From GCA-2683825 sp965662355 (GTDB taxonomy: Bacteria > Planctomycetota > UBA1135 > GCA-002686595): a DNA stretch of 64,000 nt. The translations under genes were made by a program, and so were the position numbers. The notes under the pieces were generated by a model. That model saw nothing but the letters and a program-made list of their open reading frames with translations, made no database searches and was not told the DNA's origin. The stretch lies in the NCBI GenBank assembly GCA_965662355.1, contig CBFIHP010000001.1:496001-560000 (forward strand). Reading direction: 5' to 3'. This document shows positions 62,601 to 64,000 of the stretch, one piece after another. The stretch's first letter is position 1. Every line of letters starts with the position of its first letter.

Positions 62601-63444
62601 TTCCGCCGTCGAGAGCAAGATCACGATTGACGAGGGTCTGCGTCACGCGGAAATTGACGAGGGGCAAATCGCCGAGGTGCTGCACAACCTGCTCTTGAAC
62701 GCGCGCCAGGCCATGCCGCAGGGCGGCTGCATTCATCTCGCCCTGCGCAATCTAGCCGCTGCGCCGCGCGGGCTCCCCGCCGGTGCGTACGTCGAAATCA
62801 GAGTGCGCGACGAGGGCAAGGGCATCCCGGTCGACGACCTACCACATGTCTTCGACCCCTTCTTCACGCGTCGCCAAGGAGGGACCGGTTTGGGGTTGGC
62901 CGTGGCTTATTCGGTCGTCCAGCGCCACGGCGGGCGCATCGCGGTCGAGTCCCCTCCGGGGGGCGGCACGACCTTTCACATCCAGCTGCCCGCGACATCG
63001 GAGTCCGCCGCAGCCCTGAAGGTGCCGAAACCGCTCGGAACCAGGCGCGGTATGCGCGTGCTCTTGATGGATGACGAGCCGGCGATTCGCAAGGTGCTCT
63101 CCGCAATGCTGCACCACCTGGGATACGAAGTGGACACCGTCGACGAAGGCCTTGCCGCCGTGGCGAGCTATCGTGATGCCAAGGAGACGATCCATCCCTA
63201 CGACGTCGTCATTCTCGACCTGACCATCCGCGGTGGGCTGGGGGGGTTAGAGACACTGGAACGGATCCTGGCCTTCGATCCCGCAGCGCGGGCCGTCGCC
63301 GCTACCGGGTACTCCACCGACGGCGTGATCGGCGAGCACGAGAAGTTCGGCTTCAAGGCCGCACTGGCGAAGCCGTTCAAGATCCGGGAACTGGGCGCGA
63401 CACTTAGCGAGGTTCTTTCGGAGAGCCAGGCTCCGACGGGGTAG
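59626..63444 (+). CDS. Reg_prop/Y_Y_Y hybrid sensor histidine kinase
   Basis: 1272 residues from GTG 59626, giving a signal peptide MATRIISVTTAIAWLL; a TTG start at 59593 is possible. Residues 25-630 are two-component-regulator propeller blades (GRMWFATRKGVAVYDG, GTLWVGTEMGLM, RVWIGTDRGVSVFD), followed by a Y_Y_Y domain (about 640-710), one transmembrane helix (about 730), a coiled linker, PAS (about 770-880), HisKA with H in GGIAHDFNNYL, HATPase with GGTGLGLAV and a receiver with D in VVILDLTIRGG. It senses an extracytoplasmic, probably carbohydrate-type, ligand (family knowledge). No DNA-binding output domain is present. A short hairpin (63446-63451/63462-63467) follows the stop without T-tract. 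Confidence 0.9.
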   Translation: MATRIISVTTAIAWLLVPWSSAQRLQTHIYSEMDGLPISRVRSIVQADDGRMWFATRKGVAVYDGLTWELHGTEQGLSHEDLRWLTIAEDGAVWALRKGACLGVARWGGEGWQEMAPMFESGGEASGFEIDVRTGQIFVGTSDGLLRFDGHEWVNVAGSTNAVLALESQGRHLLVGDRNGLHRLAIDDPSHGLVKDGEIDKAVCGLHVEGERVCMVGADWVGWLAEGTYHLFADALDLAPMRILPLGDRSSIQFEPDGAGGFLLASPNSVGWLAPDQEILWIDRSHGLAAIGAFDIHLDREGNIWLAGRRGVTKIIGRQFETLDSENGLFADEVTSVHQRPSGVIVLGHPGGLTFMQPELRTRSVPGGVSMGRVMDIEESSDGTLFVATAESGLLEISPTGVETWHRLSTRMIGCLLLVGDILYCGTHGRLILLERKNDVWEVVEPLDIGMDQGVRRLALGQDGSIFIGTAERGVVRLSPDGGYTHYTSEVLGQNSVYAVHEKPDGTLWVGTEMGLMEVADGKLRSVERPAIERSIYFITPASDGSYWLGTDGGAAHWVAERLDWYGPSQGLVGFETNRDAGFIDKDARVWIGTDRGVSVFDSAYARGSRAGPTVALTEIEAGEELVRVQAGLSDIRSNGRTLAFRFKAISFVDERRVRFRHRLEGLNADWVGPVHLGAYEVRFVSLPPGRYRFHIEAIDVNDRVSPLAMSPWIEIPRPLSQNPWIITAAVGLATAFIWIFVARANARSYARKLEREVEQRSQQLAQSERELAEDRERLSVAMSSITEGVAATNAEGRVFLWNRAASELTGRGTDVAIGQTLDQAIGVPGDKALQRMLASVLEGNEEHVGETRLEIADCERLFEFSGAPLRGGSPEIQGAVIAFRDVTQRRAWERDVASTQRLEALGLLAGGIAHDFNNYLTVILGTLGLVGEDPAVPRSLRERVGIAEETLKRAVSLTQQLLTFSKGGAPICKPVSIEDLVRETARFALSGSAVESKITIDEGLRHAEIDEGQIAEVLHNLLLNARQAMPQGGCIHLALRNLAAAPRGLPAGAYVEIRVRDEGKGIPVDDLPHVFDPFFTRRQGGTGLGLAVAYSVVQRHGGRIAVESPPGGGTTFHIQLPATSESAAALKVPKPLGTRRGMRVLLMDDEPAIRKVLSAMLHHLGYEVDTVDEGLAAVASYRDAKETIHPYDVVILDLTIRGGLGGLETLERILAFDPAARAVAATGYSTDGVIGEHEKFGFKAALAKPFKIRELGATLSEVLSESQAPTG

Positions 63445-63721
63445 TGCGGCCTATCCCGAAGGGCCGCCGCGGGAGGAATTGATCTCGTCGAGTGCCCTGG
63501 ACGCCTCGGCACGCACGTCGACGGCTCTAGCTCTCCGCAAGAGTGACCCCACATCGGTGCCGAGAGCGCGCGTTGAGAGGCCGTCCGGACAACTGTCGAT
63601 CTCCCTTGCCGGGGTTGTTTGCACAGGATCGAGCACGGAACGGAAACGCTCGGATTCCCAACACGTACTAGGGCCGCACCTGGGAGCCTGCACAGCGGGC
63701 GAGAGAATCACGAGGGTCAGG

Positions 63722-64000
63722 ATGAAACTGAAGTCACGTCGCGTCGTCGGATCTAGCCTTGCCATGGCCCTTCTTGGGGGTTTCTTGCCCAACCTGGTGG
63801 GGGCCCAAGCGGCGACACCTGAGCGCGGGGCGATCCTCGCTGCCCGTGCGAAGTCGATTGCCGCGACCAAGGCCGACATCGAGGCCTTGATCGAACGCTA
63901 CGGCGGCCTGGAGGAGATCAGCTACGAGCTCGAGCCCTTCGTGGAAGAGGTCAGCTTCGTCATGGAGGAGCAGGAAGAGAGCGGGGACGTTCGCTTCTAC
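63722..64000 (+). CDS. Secreted protein, 3' truncated by the window edge
   Basis: 93 codons visible. ATG at 63722 follows a purine-rich leader GAGGGTCAGG. MKLKSRRVVGSSLAMALLGG with cleavage near VGAQA is a classical signal peptide. The mature start is charged and helical (ERGAILAARAKSIAATK, then EALIERYGGLEEI). I cannot assign a family from this fragment. Confidence 0.75.
   Translation, partial: MKLKSRRVVGSSLAMALLGGFLPNLVGAQAATPERGAILAARAKSIAATKADIEALIERYGGLEEISYELEPFVEEVSFVMEEQEESGDVRFY

Noticed and set aside
63451..63879. Minus-strand frame of 142 codons at the window end
   Set aside because: It overlaps the + strand secreted-protein start, which has a good leader and signal peptide; the antisense translation has no features.

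Overview
The window is GC-rich, densely coded and bacterial. Gene content points to a planctomycete-like organism: a CRTAC1-type FG-GAP/ASPIC-UnbV protein, a MORN plus alpha/alpha-toroid secreted protein, DUF1111 di-heme cytochromes, a 2841-residue PKD-repeat protein, a DUF3332 lipoprotein, a Tat-exported TIM-barrel isomerase and a Reg_prop/Y_Y_Y hybrid kinase. This is an inference from family content; there is no rRNA or other marker here to fix the phylum. I saw no tRNA, rRNA, insertion sequence, prophage or CRISPR array.

Layout. 1-5 kb: the end of an FG-GAP protein and two secreted proteins with overlapping codons. 5.1-9.4 kb: a two-gene molybdoenzyme operon (fused four-cluster ferredoxin/NrfD anchor plus catalytic subunit). 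9.5-16 kb: small membrane proteins, an SPFH/zinc-ribbon protein, an M24 peptidase, and a translationally coupled trio (GT-C-like membrane protein, fRMsr-like GAF protein, DinB-like protein). 16-17.5 kb: a rhodanese, a candidate structured small RNA with its own promoter and terminator, and an orphan pseudopilin. 17.5-24.5 kb: a phosphodiesterase, a secreted protein, and the operon arsI-aroA-gpmI. 24.7-32 kb: phnW and phosphonopyruvate decarboxylase (phosphonate biosynthesis), an asparagine-synthase-like amide ligase, a phosphotransferase and an ABC exporter. 32.4-43 kb: a membrane protein, an HNOBA-domain hybrid kinase, secreted proteins, a FEN-type exonuclease, a methyltransferase, and a DUF2868/DUF3482 GTPase pair. 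43-51.6 kb: the giant PKD protein. 51.8-64 kb: tag, a response regulator, a TraF-like barrel, serine dehydratase, a di-heme cytochrome/metalloprotease operon, a large hybrid kinase, and the start of a secreted protein.

The observation most likely to be new is the RNA at about 16750-16969. It folds by eye into a series of hairpins, four of which carry the same C-rich motif UCC(C)UGC(C) in the loop, and it ends in a perfect 11-bp UUCG-capped terminator with eight U. Secondary points are the phosphonate genes without a visible PEP mutase, beside an amide ligase, kinase and exporter; the HNOBA sensor fused to a hybrid kinase; a molybdoenzyme without a Tat signal attached to a fused FeS-NrfD anchor; and a G10 tract inside a gene translationally coupled to a membrane GTPase. 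All folding, homology and start-site statements were made by reading the sequence, without computation.
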